NCBI RefSeq assembly: GCF_902859855.1
Contig: NZ_CADIKH010000002.1
Coordinates: forward strand, 1-64,000
Origin: Paraburkholderia humisilvae
GTDB taxonomy: Bacteria; Pseudomonadota; Gammaproteobacteria; Burkholderiales; Burkholderiaceae
Direction of reading: 5' to 3'
Length of the DNA: 64,000 nt
A program made the translations under genes and the position numbers. The notes under the pieces are model-generated. The model had not been told where the DNA came from and made no database searches. It was given only the letters and a program-made list of their open reading frames with translations. Shown in pieces: positions 23,057 to 33,832 of the stretch; positions within the stretch are counted from its first letter, which is position 1; every line of letters begins with the position of its first letter.

Positions 23057-24409
23057 TCAAAACGCGTAGAACGGTCCGTTGCCCGCGGCGGTCGGCCGCG
23101 CTTCGATCGCGGTGAAGATGCGCCTGCCAAAGAAGAAGGGCAGGCCCCAGTCGAACATCGTGCTCGAGACGCCTGCGAGGTTGTCGAATGCATTATTCGA
23201 GGTTGCGAACAATGCCTGTGCGTTGGCGACGGAGAACGATAGCGTCATCGCGGCGCCGTCCACGCCGGTCATCGTGGCGGTCTGCGTCGTTTGCGCGGGC
23301 GGGCAGTACCAGATACCGCACGGCGTGAGTGTCGTGCTGGCGAAGAACATGCCGTTCGACCCGCTGTCGATGAAGCTGCGCGACCATGTCTGGCCGTCGG
23401 CGGTGGTGACCAAGTAGCCGGTCTGCGTGTTCACCCTCAGTACGGTGGCGCCGCCCAGCGTGTTATTCGCCTGTGTGCCGATGCCGAAAATCAGCTGACC
23501 GGTCAGGGTCTGCGTGCCGGCGTCGGGTATCGCGGGCAAGTCGATGATCACGCCGTTGTTGTTCTCGGCGAAGTCGGCGACCGGGTTGGTCACTTGCGAT
23601 GCGAGCGGTTGCGAACTCGACGTGCACGCGCCGCCCGCGTCGCATACGTAGTACCAGCGCGGCAATGCGTTGCCCGCGCACACGCTGCCGCAGTCGGCGG
23701 CGAACAGGCCGATGCCGAGAATGCCGTTCACGGGCAGCGTGGCCTGCGTCATCATCGCCGGACCGGAGCTGGCGCAGTCCGCGGGCACAGTCGGTACTGT
23801 CGGGTCGGCGATCACCTGAATCGGTAGATCAGCAGCGATCTGTCCGGCGATCCGGACGTCGGCGGTACGCACGGCACCCCACGTGTAACCGGTGCCGAAC
23901 ACTGCGCATGCGCCGCTCACCGTACCCACACCGGCCGCGCCGCCGGCGCCGGCTATCGCCGGCAGCGCGAGCGTCGCGGGCAGTGCGGTGGCGAAGATGC
24001 GCAACCCTTGTGATCCGGTATCGACCTGCACGTTGTCGATCGTTGCACAGTCGGCGGTTCCGGGCGTGCAGACGATGACGCTTGTCGTCAGTATGTTGCG
24101 CAAGCGGTTCGGCAATGCGTCGACCGTGACCGGCTGCACGTTCGGCGAGCTCGATTGAGGAACCGATGGCGCGACAGCCGGCGGAGCGGCAACGGGCGTC
24201 GTGGACGGTGGCGCGACATTGGGGCGCTGTTCGGCACTGGCGTCTGTGCCGCCGCCACCGCCGCATCCGGCGAGCACGGTCAGCGAAGCGAGCGCCACCG
24301 CCAGTACGGCTGCGTGCGGAACACGCATCGCTGCGGCGGCCAGTCTCATGCGCATGATCCACAAGACGGGGAACGCAGGCACGGGGTAAAGAGCGGTTCG
24401 CGTACACAC
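23057..24409 (-). CDS. DUF3443-family lipoprotein with two aspartic-protease-like motifs
   Basis: A 450-residue lipoprotein, lipidated Cys at residue 49 (LTVLAGC) followed by a Gly run and a Pro/Ala/Ser linker to about residue 95. The folded part contains VQVDTGSQGLRI (Asp130) and, about 218 residues later, FIDSGSNGMFF (Asp348). These D-T/S-G-S motifs and their spacing resemble the two catalytic loops of pepsin-like proteases. Paired Cys (ADCGSVCAG, CDAGGAC) suggest disulfides and an extracytoplasmic location. The family is known as DUF3443 and its function is unassigned. GTG 24409 is chosen because GGAGGA precedes it by four bases; ATGs at 24355 or 24328 would give a shorter signal. It follows the DUF2844 gene by 10 bp, a usual pairing in Burkholderiales. 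Confidence 0.8.
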   Translation of the reverse strand: MCTRTALYPVPAFPVLWIMRMRLAAAAMRVPHAAVLAVALASLTVLAGCGGGGGTDASAEQRPNVAPPSTTPVAAPPAVAPSVPQSSSPNVQPVTVDALPNRLRNILTTSVIVCTPGTADCATIDNVQVDTGSQGLRIFATALPATLALPAIAGAGGAAGVGTVSGACAVFGTGYTWGAVRTADVRIAGQIAADLPIQVIADPTVPTVPADCASSGPAMMTQATLPVNGILGIGLFAADCGSVCAGNALPRWYYVCDAGGACTSSSQPLASQVTNPVADFAENNNGVIIDLPAIPDAGTQTLTGQLIFGIGTQANNTLGGATVLRVNTQTGYLVTTADGQTWSRSFIDSGSNGMFFASTTLTPCGIWYCPPAQTTQTATMTGVDGAAMTLSFSVANAQALFATSNNAFDNLAGVSSTMFDWGLPFFFGRRIFTAIEARPTAAGNGPFYAF

Positions 24410-24419
24410 GATTCCTCCA

Positions 24420-24899
24420 TCATTGCAGGTCGGCAGGCGAGATGCCGGGCGGTATCACGGCCGGCAGCCACGCACGGCCCACATAGCTGCGCATCTGTCC
24501 GCCAGAATCGACAACCACATCGGATTGCGCAACGCGGGATGCGTGCAGGCTGCCTCCCGTGGCAAGCAGTGCAGTCGCTTTCGCGCGATAAGACGCTTTG
24601 TACGGGCCGAGCAGCCGGTCCAGGTCGGGCATCGTCGGGCCTTGCCACGTGTACGCGAAGATCAGCCCGTCGCCCGTTGCGTATTCGTGGATCGTCGTGC
24701 CGCCTTCGTCGATCCACCCGAGTATGCGTATGCTGGCGTCCGTGAGATCGTTCGCGATGACTTCGCTCGCGGCGCGCGGCGTCGCGGACATCGTGCCGCC
24801 GAGTTGCGCGCAGGCTGGCGCTGCGCTCAGCAAGAGAGTCGCGCCCATTCCAGCCGCTACGGCGACGCGCATAATGGGGGAGTTCATCGCGAATTTCAT
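24420..24899 (-). CDS. DUF2844-family secreted protein
   Basis: A 159-residue exported protein. A signal peptide ends near LLLSAAPACA. The body contains YATGDGLIFAYTWQGPTMPD and SHASRVAQSDVVVDSGGQMR-type segments seen in the DUF2844 family, which is restricted mainly to Betaproteobacteria and lies beside DUF3443 genes. The function is unknown. It is the first gene of a two-gene unit with the DUF3443 lipoprotein, so the two may act together in the periplasm or at the outer membrane. Confidence 0.78.
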   Translation of the reverse strand: MKFAMNSPIMRVAVAAGMGATLLLSAAPACAQLGGTMSATPRAASEVIANDLTDASIRILGWIDEGGTTIHEYATGDGLIFAYTWQGPTMPDLDRLLGPYKASYRAKATALLATGGSLHASRVAQSDVVVDSGGQMRSYVGRAWLPAVIPPGISPADLQ

Positions 24900-25293
24900 T
24901 GTGAAGGTTTCCTAACTTTTTTGAGATCGCTAATTCAAGATAGCATCTGGCCCATTTGACCCATCAACCGCGCGCAACGCGTGGCGTTCCGATGTCGAAA
25001 AACAAAGCAGCGACGAGCCCGGAATTCCCAAGAAAAACAAAGGGCTTGTCGCAAATTCGACGATTTGCTCCAAATGCGCCGGGAACGTTGCAGAGTGTTA
25101 AATTTCGGTTCGCCGAACGACGGCGCATGGCTCCCGATATTGTTGGAAATGCTTGGTCGGGGTCAGAGCAACGACCGGGTAAGCAGGCACGGGGACCGCG
25201 CCGCGTCGCGGTTTAGCGTGAAGACGGCGGCGCGCCGGGATGGCGCCGAGTTGGCGTGGCGTGCGCGTCGAAAGGGGGCCGGCACCCCGGTTT
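24900..25293. other. non-coding interval
   Basis: The stretch between the DUF2844 gene and the bamC promoter has several open frames of 80-115 codons, but their products are Arg-rich and without ribosome sites, so no gene is called. A run of A's near 25001-25042 is the only visible irregularity. Confidence 0.5.
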
Positions 25294-25323
25294 TTGCCAT
25301 CGGAGTCGCCGGACCGGTAAAAT
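25294..25323 (+). promoter_or_regulatory. candidate bamC promoter
   Basis: TTGCCA (25294-25299) and TAAAAT (25318-25323) are separated by 18 bp, a good sigma-70-type match. The predicted transcript would begin near 25330 and leave a leader of about 45 nt before the bamC ATG. Confidence 0.5.
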
Positions 25324-25375
25324 AGCGGGTTGATCCACGGATACTGCCGTGGCGTAGCGGAAGGATTCCCAGAAC

Positions 25376-26677
25376 ATGACTGATCTTCGTCTCACCAAGC
25401 GGTATGCAGCATTGCTGATGGCAGGCGGGCTGGTCGCCGGCTGCGGCACGTCGTCGCCGACCAAAATCGACTACAAGAGCGACCAGAAATCGAAGGAAGT
25501 GTCGCTTGCCGTTCCGCCGAACATGATCGACGAAACGGCCGATCAGCGTTCGCTGCCGCCGCAGGGCGGGCAGACGTCCCTTTCCACGCTGCAGCACGTG
25601 CAAAGCTCGGCGCCGCCGGAAACCGCTGTGGTGCCGCCGGTAACGGGCATGCATATCCAGCGCGACGGCACCGAAAGCTGGCTCGTGATCGACAGTGAAG
25701 CGCCCGATCAGGTATGGCCGCAGGTTCGCCGTTTCTGGCAGGAACAAGGCTTTTTGCTGGTCGTCGACGATCGTAAGAAGAGCGTAATGGAAACGGACTG
25801 GAACGAAACCCATCCGGCAATCAACGATGGTCTGATCCGCAATACGCTGTCAAAAGCGATGGGCAACTCGTACGTGACGTCCGAGCGCAACAAGTACCGC
25901 ACGCGTCTCGAGCCGGCGCCAGATGGCGGCACGTACGTGTTCGTCAGCCAGAAAGGTCTGCGCGAACAGTTGACCGGCGCGAATAACGATTCGAGTACAT
26001 GGGTCGCGAAACCGAATGATCCGGCACTGGAAGCCGAATATCTGAAGCGGCTGATGGCGTCGCTCATCCAGGCGCAGGCCCGTGCGCAGGCCTCCGGCAC
26101 GACGAGCGGCGGTGCGATGCAAAACGTCGCACTATCGCCGGCCGGTGCGCAAACGGCGCCGGGCCTGAGCGCGGGCGCTGCCTCTGCGGGCGCCGCGTCC
26201 GCAGGCGCCGCCTCCGCGGGAGCGAACGCGGCCGCCGCGGCCGTGGCCGCGCAAAACGTCACGCTCGCCGCGCAAGCACCGGCGCCCGCTACGACCGGAA
26301 CAGACAGCAGCAGCACGGACACATTCGCGCAAGTGTCGGCGTCGGAGCTGATGCTTGGCGAGCCGTACGATCGCGCATGGCTGCGCGTCGGTCTCGCGCT
26401 CGATCGCAGCAATTTCACGGTTGACGACCGCGACCGCACCCGTGGTCTTTATTTCGTGCGCTACGTCGATCCGAAAGATATGAGCTCGGCCGAGCAAGGC
26501 TTCTGGAGCCAGATTTTCCATGGCCGCAAGGAGAAGGTCGCGAAGCAGTATCTCGTGAACGTCCGTGCGATTACGCCGAATCAGACTCGCGTTGCGGTGG
26601 TGGACGACAAGGGCGCGATCGATTCGTCGTCGCAGGCGAAGCAGATCATGTCGCTGATGGTCGATCAGTTGCATTAA
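25376..26677 (+). CDS. bamC: outer-membrane protein assembly factor BamC
   Basis: BamC (NlpB) is a lipoprotein subunit of the BAM complex that folds beta-barrel proteins into the outer membrane. The 433-residue protein has a lipoprotein signal (GGLVAGC, Cys near 23), the unstructured BamD-binding N-terminus (KIDYKSDQ), and two helix-grip domains (about 95-215 and 330-430, with EPYDRAWLRVGLALDRSNF and LYFVRYVDP). It is longer than the roughly 345 residues in E. coli because an Ala/Gly/Ser-rich linker of about 80 residues separates the two domains. In E. coli bamC follows dapA; here it stands alone with its own promoter and a strong terminator. Confidence 0.93.
   Translation: MTDLRLTKRYAALLMAGGLVAGCGTSSPTKIDYKSDQKSKEVSLAVPPNMIDETADQRSLPPQGGQTSLSTLQHVQSSAPPETAVVPPVTGMHIQRDGTESWLVIDSEAPDQVWPQVRRFWQEQGFLLVVDDRKKSVMETDWNETHPAINDGLIRNTLSKAMGNSYVTSERNKYRTRLEPAPDGGTYVFVSQKGLREQLTGANNDSSTWVAKPNDPALEAEYLKRLMASLIQAQARAQASGTTSGGAMQNVALSPAGAQTAPGLSAGAASAGAASAGAASAGANAAAAAVAAQNVTLAAQAPAPATTGTDSSSTDTFAQVSASELMLGEPYDRAWLRVGLALDRSNFTVDDRDRTRGLYFVRYVDPKDMSSAEQGFWSQIFHGRKEKVAKQYLVNVRAITPNQTRVAVVDDKGAIDSSSQAKQIMSLMVDQLH
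26168..26224 (+). repeat. 15-bp tandem repeat inside bamC
   Basis: Nearly four copies of a 15-bp unit encode Ser-Ala-Gly-Ala-Ala repeats in the linker between the two BamC domains. The third-base differences between copies show it is not a very recent expansion. Length variation between strains would be expected. Confidence 0.75.
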
Positions 26678-26716
26678 GGGGCCGACACTAGCTGCCCGCA
26701 TGGCACGCGAAAGTGC

Positions 26717-26755
26717 AAAAGCCGCGAGACGTTTTCCGTCTCGCGGCTTTTTATT
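26717..26755. terminator. bidirectional intrinsic terminator
   Basis: A perfect 15-bp stem (AAAAGCCGCGAGACG with its complement) and a TTTTC-type loop, with T-runs on both strands. It sits between the convergent bamC and DMT transporter genes and can end both transcripts. Confidence 0.9.
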
Positions 26756-26800
26756 TGATGCTGCGCTCTTCAGCCAGCGGGAGAACAGCCGTCTGCGGAC

Positions 26801-27754
26801 TTAATGCTTGTCAGCCGCCGCGGGTGAGCCACCACCCCGTGCGCCAAACCACGGAATCCGCTTGACGACGCCGGTTGCCAGCGCTGTGCCGACAAGAATC
26901 ACCGCGCAGCCCGCGAGCATGCCGGGAGACACGCGTTCGCCGAGAAACAGCGCGCCCCACAGAATGCCGAACACCGGAATCACGAACGTGACGGTAATTG
27001 CGCGGGCGGGGCCGGCGACGGCGATCAGATGGAAAAACAGCATGTACGCGATGCCCGTGCAACCGATGCCGAGGCAGAGCACCGAGCCCCACGCGTGCAG
27101 CGTGATTGGCGCGGCGGGCCACTGCGCGATCGCGAGCGGCAGCAGCACGATGGTCGCGCCGATCATGGTCCCGGTCGCGACGGTCAACGCATCGACGCCC
27201 ATCAGGTGCCGCTTCGTATAGCTGGCCGCGATGCCGTACAGCAGCGTCGCGCCGAGCGCCGCGGCGGCGGCGAGCGCGGTGGTCGCCGGGGTGGCGCTGA
27301 CGCCGTTCGCGCCAGGCGCGGCGATCTGATCCCAGACGAGCATTAGCACGCCGGCAAAGCCGATTGAAAGCCCGATACTGCTCAGCGTGCTCAATCGGTC
27401 CTTCAGCCACACGAACGCAACGAGCGCACCCCACAACGGCGTGGTCGCGTTGATGACCGATGTCACGCCGGCGGACAGCGTGAGTTCGGCGTAGGCGAAC
27501 AGGCAAAAGGGCGCCGCTGAATTCAGCACGCCGACGACCGCGAGCGGCCACGCGCGCCGGCCGAGCGTGTCGACCGATGCGCGCAGCGGACGCCGCGCAA
27601 TCAGCACGACGACGAGAAACAGCGCGCCGATACCGACGCGCAGTGCCATCAACGGCGCGACGCCGAAGTCGGCTACCCCGATGCGGATGAAGAGAAATGA
27701 CGCGCCCCATAGCGCGGCGAGGATCAATAGTTGAACGATGTTGGTCGGGGACAT
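26801..27754 (-). CDS. EamA/DMT-family transporter
   Basis: A 317-residue inner-membrane protein with about ten hydrophobic segments arranged as two EamA repeats. Typical features are an opening LILAALWGASFLFIRIGVAD, GVLNSAAPFCLFAYAEL and, in the second half, VIPVFGILWGALFLGERVS. The family exports amino acids and small metabolites; the exact substrate cannot be told. It ends after an Ala/Gly-rich tail. ATG at 27754. It shares a bidirectional terminator with bamC and is followed upstream by the lactate permease gene on the same strand, separated by its own terminator. Confidence 0.88.
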   Translation of the reverse strand: MSPTNIVQLLILAALWGASFLFIRIGVADFGVAPLMALRVGIGALFLVVVLIARRPLRASVDTLGRRAWPLAVVGVLNSAAPFCLFAYAELTLSAGVTSVINATTPLWGALVAFVWLKDRLSTLSSIGLSIGFAGVLMLVWDQIAAPGANGVSATPATTALAAAAALGATLLYGIAASYTKRHLMGVDALTVATGTMIGATIVLLPLAIAQWPAAPITLHAWGSVLCLGIGCTGIAYMLFFHLIAVAGPARAITVTFVIPVFGILWGALFLGERVSPGMLAGCAVILVGTALATGVVKRIPWFGARGGGSPAAADKH

Positions 27755-27959
27755 GGGCAGGGCGTCGCGCGCAGTTGAGTCGGGACGCGCACGAATGTTA
27801 GCACCCTTAATCGGGCAAACAGTTCATGCTGGAATGAAGTAGCAAGAAACCGGAAGGCGACGATAAGGCGACGCCAATGCAGTGCCAGTGTCGCGTGAAT
27901 GTTTCGCGAATGTTTCGAACACGCAGCGCGAGGACCGCGATACGAGACGCGCGACGATA

Positions 27960-27988
27960 CAAAAAAAGACGGCGCCTTGACGGCGCCG
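27960..27988 (-). terminator. intrinsic terminator after the lactate permease gene
   Basis: Read on the minus strand, CGGCGCC-GTCAA-GGCGCCG is followed by TCTTTTTTT. It lies 60 bp beyond the lldP stop codon. The rest of the 27755-28048 interval holds nothing else that was recognised. Confidence 0.85.
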
Positions 27989-28048
27989 CCCAAGGTCTGT
28001 CGATCAGCAACCGCGCGCCCTATCAGACGCGCGGCGATCAACGGACGT

Positions 28049-29647
28049 TCAATGCGGAATCATCCCTTGCAGATAGTTCTGCTGCAGCCACACGAGGATG
28101 CCGAGCACGATCGTCAGGATAATCGAATGCTTGAAGGTCTTCGCGAACACGACGCCTTCCTTGCCCTTGAGCTCGGTCGTGGCAACGCCGGTCGAGATGT
28201 TTTGCGGCGAGATCATCTTGCCCATCACCCCGCCCGATGAGTTGGTCGCGGCCATCAGCACCGGATGCAAATTCAGCTGATTGGCGGCCACCACCTGCAG
28301 ATTGCCGAACAGCGCGTTACCGGACGTATCGCTGCCGGAGAGGAACACCGCGACCCAGCCGAGGAACGCCGACACCAGCGGGAAGAACGCGCCGACCGAT
28401 GCCACACTGAGACCGAGCGTGTAGTTCAGGCCGGAATAGTTCATCAGGTACGCAAGTCCGACGATCGTCGCGACCGTGAAGATCGCGATGCGTGTCTGCA
28501 CCCACGTATCGACGACCGCGCGGCCGAATTCAGACGGCTTGAGGCCGACGACGAACGACGTGATGATCGCCGCGACGAGAATCGCGGTTCCGGTCGCAAG
28601 CGGCTGGAAGTCCCAGATCGCGCCGTACGGCTGGTTATACAGCGTGATGAAGACCGCCTTGTCCAGACCCGGCCACGGCACCTTCACATCGCCGATCAGA
28701 TAGATTCTCGCGACAGTCCAGATGATCACGACCGCCGACACGATCAGCCACGGATACCAGCCCTGAATGCCGCTCACCTCGCCGCGCACTTCGGTGGCGC
28801 GATCGACATTGATCGCGAACGCCGGATCGGGCGCGGGACGCCACACACGCAGGAAAAGGATCGTCACAACCAGCGACACGAGCGATGACAGCACGTCGGT
28901 CAGGCTGTAGTTGATGTAGTTCGACGTAATGAACTGCGTCAACGCGAAGCTGCCGCCCGACACGAACAGCACCGGCCAGATGCTCATCATCTTGCGGAAG
29001 CCCGAGTAGACGGCCATCACGTAGAACGGCAGCAGGAACGCGAAGAATGGCAACTGACGGCCGACCATCTTGCCGAGCGTATCCGCGGGCAGGTGGGTGA
29101 CCGCGCCGAGCACCGTGATCGGCACACCGAGCGCACCGAACGCGACCGGCGCGGTATTGAAGATCAGCGTGAAGGTCAGCGCTTCGAGGGTCGGGAAGCC
29201 CATCATGATCAGCAGTGAACTCGTGATCGCGATTGGCGTGCCGAAGCCCGAGATGCCTTCGAGCAGCGCGCCGAACGAGAAGCCGATCACGACCAGCACG
29301 ATGCGCCGGTCGTTGGGCAGGTGATCGATCATCCACATGCGAAACGCGGCGAAACGGCCCGAGCGCACGGCGATGTTGTACAGCAGGATCGCGTTGACCA
29401 CGATCCACATCACCGGCCAGATCGCGAATACCGCGCCTGCGACGACCGAGTTGATCGCAAGGCCGACGGGAAACTGCCACGCGAAGATTGCCACGAGCAG
29501 GCCGACCACCAACCCCGCGAGCGAAGCCTGCCATGCGGGCCGGCGAGCCCAGCCGAGCAGGATAAGCACGACGACGATTGGTAAAACGGCAACGAGGAAC
29601 GATGGGAACAGTGAATTGCCAACAGGCGTTAACAGCTGGTGAAACAT
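28049..29647 (-). CDS. lldP: L-lactate permease
   Basis: An inner-membrane lactate:proton symporter of the LctP family, which also takes up glycolate. The 532-residue protein, close to the usual 550, has twelve or more hydrophobic segments. Diagnostic stretches are GALLEGISGFGTPIAITSSL, NTAPVAFGALGVPI, WVAVFLSGSDTSGNALFGNL and AATNSSGGVMGKMISPQNIS. ATG 29647 follows GAAGGAGACGTG, an ideal ribosome site; an ATG 54 bp upstream lacks one. No lldD or lldR lies nearby, so this is a stand-alone permease. Confidence 0.95.
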   Translation of the reverse strand: MFHQLLTPVGNSLFPSFLVAVLPIVVVLILLGWARRPAWQASLAGLVVGLLVAIFAWQFPVGLAINSVVAGAVFAIWPVMWIVVNAILLYNIAVRSGRFAAFRMWMIDHLPNDRRIVLVVIGFSFGALLEGISGFGTPIAITSSLLIMMGFPTLEALTFTLIFNTAPVAFGALGVPITVLGAVTHLPADTLGKMVGRQLPFFAFLLPFYVMAVYSGFRKMMSIWPVLFVSGGSFALTQFITSNYINYSLTDVLSSLVSLVVTILFLRVWRPAPDPAFAINVDRATEVRGEVSGIQGWYPWLIVSAVVIIWTVARIYLIGDVKVPWPGLDKAVFITLYNQPYGAIWDFQPLATGTAILVAAIITSFVVGLKPSEFGRAVVDTWVQTRIAIFTVATIVGLAYLMNYSGLNYTLGLSVASVGAFFPLVSAFLGWVAVFLSGSDTSGNALFGNLQVVAANQLNLHPVLMAATNSSGGVMGKMISPQNISTGVATTELKGKEGVVFAKTFKHSIILTIVLGILVWLQQNYLQGMIPH

Positions 29648-29975
29648 CACGTCTCCTTCTTTGTTGTTCGAATCGCCATGGTTCTGCGCCTTATCGCGCA
29701 TGACATGACAAGTCGAGGGCGAGCAGTACGGATGGCGATGACGTCGCGCGAACGCGACTCTCTTTTTTAAGCAGGCGTAGCAGTGGCAACCGCAAGCATA
29801 GAGATCACGCTGATGCAGTCAATAGGGAAACTACCCTGAAACGCAAAAGCTTGCTGCCTGATGCGCACGGCGATGCACGACGCTTGCCGAAAGAGGTCAA
29901 CGGTTTTGCGCGGCCTTCTATTCCGTTGTAAAGAAAATGAAGGGTTGATGCGCGGTAGATGTGCAACGCGCATGC
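29648..29975. other. intergenic region upstream of lldP
   Basis: It must contain the lactate permease promoter and the end of the Tyr/Pro-rich lipoprotein transcript. No operator, hairpin or short gene could be supported. Confidence 0.4.
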
Positions 29976-30503
29976 TCAATGATGGTGGTGGTAGCCGCCG
30001 TGGAAGCCAAAGCCGAACGATATGGAAGGGCCCCACCAGCCGGGGCCGTAGCCGTAGTACGCGGGATACGGATAGGGATACGGATAGTAGGCCGGATAGG
30101 CGGGATACGGCGGATAGTACGCGGGTGCGACGGCGACCGGCGGCGGCGGTGCATAAACCGTATAGGGCGCGGGTCCCTGCCCAGGCCCCTGCTCAGGTCC
30201 CTGCCCGGGTCCCTGCGGCGGCATCTGCGATTGCGCGATGGGCGGCGGCGCTTCGCCGTCGTTATTCGCGTCGTTCGCATTCGGATCGGCACCTTGCGCT
30301 TCCGCTTCGGGGCCGGCAGGCGCATAGCCTGGCCCGAGTGCCGGGTCGCGTTGCGTCGCAGCAGAGGGCCCGGGGGTGGTTGGGTACGCGGCAGGATACG
30401 GCGCTGCGCCGTAGTAACCGTATGGATAGGGGTAATAGCAGCCGGATAGCGCAAGCACAACGGCAGCACCGCTCACGCGTGCCGCTGTGGGTAACGGGTT
30501 CAT
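29976..30503 (-). CDS. Pro/Tyr/Gly-rich lipoprotein with His-rich tail
   Basis: A 175-residue lipoprotein of unknown function: MNPLPTAARVSGAAVVLALSGC puts the lipidated Cys near residue 22. The remainder is low complexity: Tyr-Pro-Tyr-Gly clusters next to the Cys, an acidic Asn/Asp/Ala segment (NANDANNDGEA), Gln-Gly-Pro repeats (GPGQGPEQGPGQGP) and a C-terminal PYPAYYGYGPGWWGPSISF region ending GGYHHHH. Such proteins with a GFGFHGG end are common small surface lipoproteins in Burkholderia. The His tail could bind metal but no evidence is available. ATG 30503 is preceded by GGAGCAAGTC. Confidence 0.75.
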   Translation of the reverse strand: MNPLPTAARVSGAAVVLALSGCYYPYPYGYYGAAPYPAAYPTTPGPSAATQRDPALGPGYAPAGPEAEAQGADPNANDANNDGEAPPPIAQSQMPPQGPGQGPEQGPGQGPAPYTVYAPPPPVAVAPAYYPPYPAYPAYYPYPYPYPAYYGYGPGWWGPSISFGFGFHGGYHHHH

Positions 30504-30850
30504 GACTTGCTCCTGCTTCGTGGTTGTAACGCCATGCTGCGATGGCGGGCGCGTCAAATGGGATGCAACGAGGGATGCACCGAGCTTACGTCAGCGGTTC
30601 AACGCTCGCGTTGCAAACTGGTAACCGCATATTTCACAACGTTGCAAAGCATCGCCGCACGGGACGCGCGACGCTGCGCAATGAGCACGACGGCGGGAAG
30701 AGGAGGGAGATGTCGCTATGTCGTAGACAGCGGCGGCGTGGCCGGCATCGCATGCGACGGGGGGCGGTTACACCGTGACCGTTGCCGTGCCGCTCGCTGC
30801 TACAGGTCCGTTAGATGATAGGCGTCATGTGACGACGTGCGCTTGCGTGA
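30504..30850. other. non-coding interval between small lipoprotein genes
   Basis: It should hold the promoter of the Tyr/Pro-rich lipoprotein gene. The open frames present are Arg/Cys-rich and lack ribosome sites. No hairpin with a T-run was found. Confidence 0.4.
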
Positions 30851-31063
30851 TCACTTGCCGACTTCATGACCGATGACGCCGCCCGCTGCTGCGCCGCCGA
30901 GCGTCGATAGCGCATTGCCGCCAACCGCCGCACCTGCCGCCGCACCGAGACCCGCGCCAACCGCGGTGTCACGCCCCTGGGGCGACATCCCGCCGCACGC
31001 GGTCAGACTCGCGACGATCATCGCAATCGCGGTCCACGCTCCGATTCGCTTGAACGATTTCAT
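30851..31063 (-). CDS. small glycine-zipper lipoprotein (OsmB-like)
   Basis: A 70-residue lipoprotein, lipobox SLTAC with Cys at residue 23. The C-terminal half is a glycine zipper (AVGAGLGAAAGAAVGGNAL, then GGAAAGGVIGHEVGK) of the 2TM type found in OsmB and SlyB relatives, which associate with the outer membrane under osmotic or envelope stress. A strong ribosome site AGGAGTG precedes the ATG. No neighbour on the same transcript is evident. Confidence 0.82.
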   Translation of the reverse strand: MKSFKRIGAWTAIAMIVASLTACGGMSPQGRDTAVGAGLGAAAGAAVGGNALSTLGGAAAGGVIGHEVGK

Positions 31064-31251
31064 GATCCCACTCCTTATTCTTGAATGGCCAGACCGCGAA
31101 TCGTCCGCGGCCGTTCGGCCCTTAACTTCATGGTATCGCCCGGTGTCGTTTCGATTTGTGTGACCTTGTCAGCAAATTGTCGGTTCGGTAATCATTTGTT
31201 TCGTCGCGGCCTGATTCTTGCAAAGCCTCTGCGGCGTTTTTGCCGGCGCGT

Positions 31252-31285
31252 AAAAAAGCCCGCGCGTCCAGTGGACGGCGGGCTT
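31252..31285 (-). terminator. thiC intrinsic terminator
   Basis: On the minus strand AAGCCCGC-CGTCCA pairs with TGGACG-CGCGGGCTT, one mismatch region aside, and runs into TTTTTT. It lies 58 bp after the thiC stop codon. Confidence 0.85.
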
Positions 31286-31343
31286 ATGCATCCCACTCGA
31301 TCACGCAAGGTTTGCTGCCATGCTTGCGTGCAAGCCGTGCTTT

Positions 31344-33359
<2,016 letters not shown>

Positions 33360-33376
33360 TTAAGCGGCGAGACCCG

Positions 33377-33537
33377 AACGCTTCCCTGCGCTGGCATTAT
33401 CCAGATCAGGTTCAAAGGGTATTTCTCACCCACGCTACGCGATATTGGCGGCCGGACCGAGGTGTGCGACGAGTTCTGAAAACCCGCGACGCCCGGCTTG
33501 CGGCGGACAACGATGCGTAACGCAGGACCCCCGCGTT
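33377..33537 (-). ncRNA. TPP riboswitch (THI element)
   Basis: On the minus strand, the core GTGAGAAATACCCTTTGAAC, then CTGATCTGGATAATGCCAGC and GCAGGGAAGC, is the nearly invariant 3' half of the thiamine pyrophosphate aptamer. The outer helix is AACGC (33533-33537) with GCGTT (33377-33381), and the 5' half starts GCGGGGGTCCTGCG. Between the halves, about 80 nt form an enlarged P3 arm, longer than the minimal aptamer. It lies 100 nt ahead of thiC, so binding TPP is expected to lower thiC expression. Between 33538 and 33832 nothing further was recognised. Confidence 0.95.
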
Positions 33538-33832
33538 AGCAGCGCACAAGATAACCTGGCTTCGCGGTGCTTGGCAACCCGTCAGAGGGTTCTGCGACGC
33601 GCGTACGCACCGAATCCGGCCTCCCGACAAAAATTTCGACGGCGGATGTCATATCGGCCACGTTGCCTCGACAAACGTGCAGATCGGAAATGGCGCTTTG
33701 CGATGTTGCCTTGGCTGGTGCGCTCAAGCATCGCCGTGCTGCCACTCGATGTTCGTAAGCGGATTGAACGGAAAGACCGCGGTGCGTCGCTCGCCCATCG
33801 CGCTAACGCAAAGCACAACGTAAGAGGAATCG

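Noticed and set aside
24981..25325. A 114-codon frame upstream of bamC
   Set aside because: Arg/Lys-rich translation, no ribosome site, and it runs across the predicted bamC promoter.
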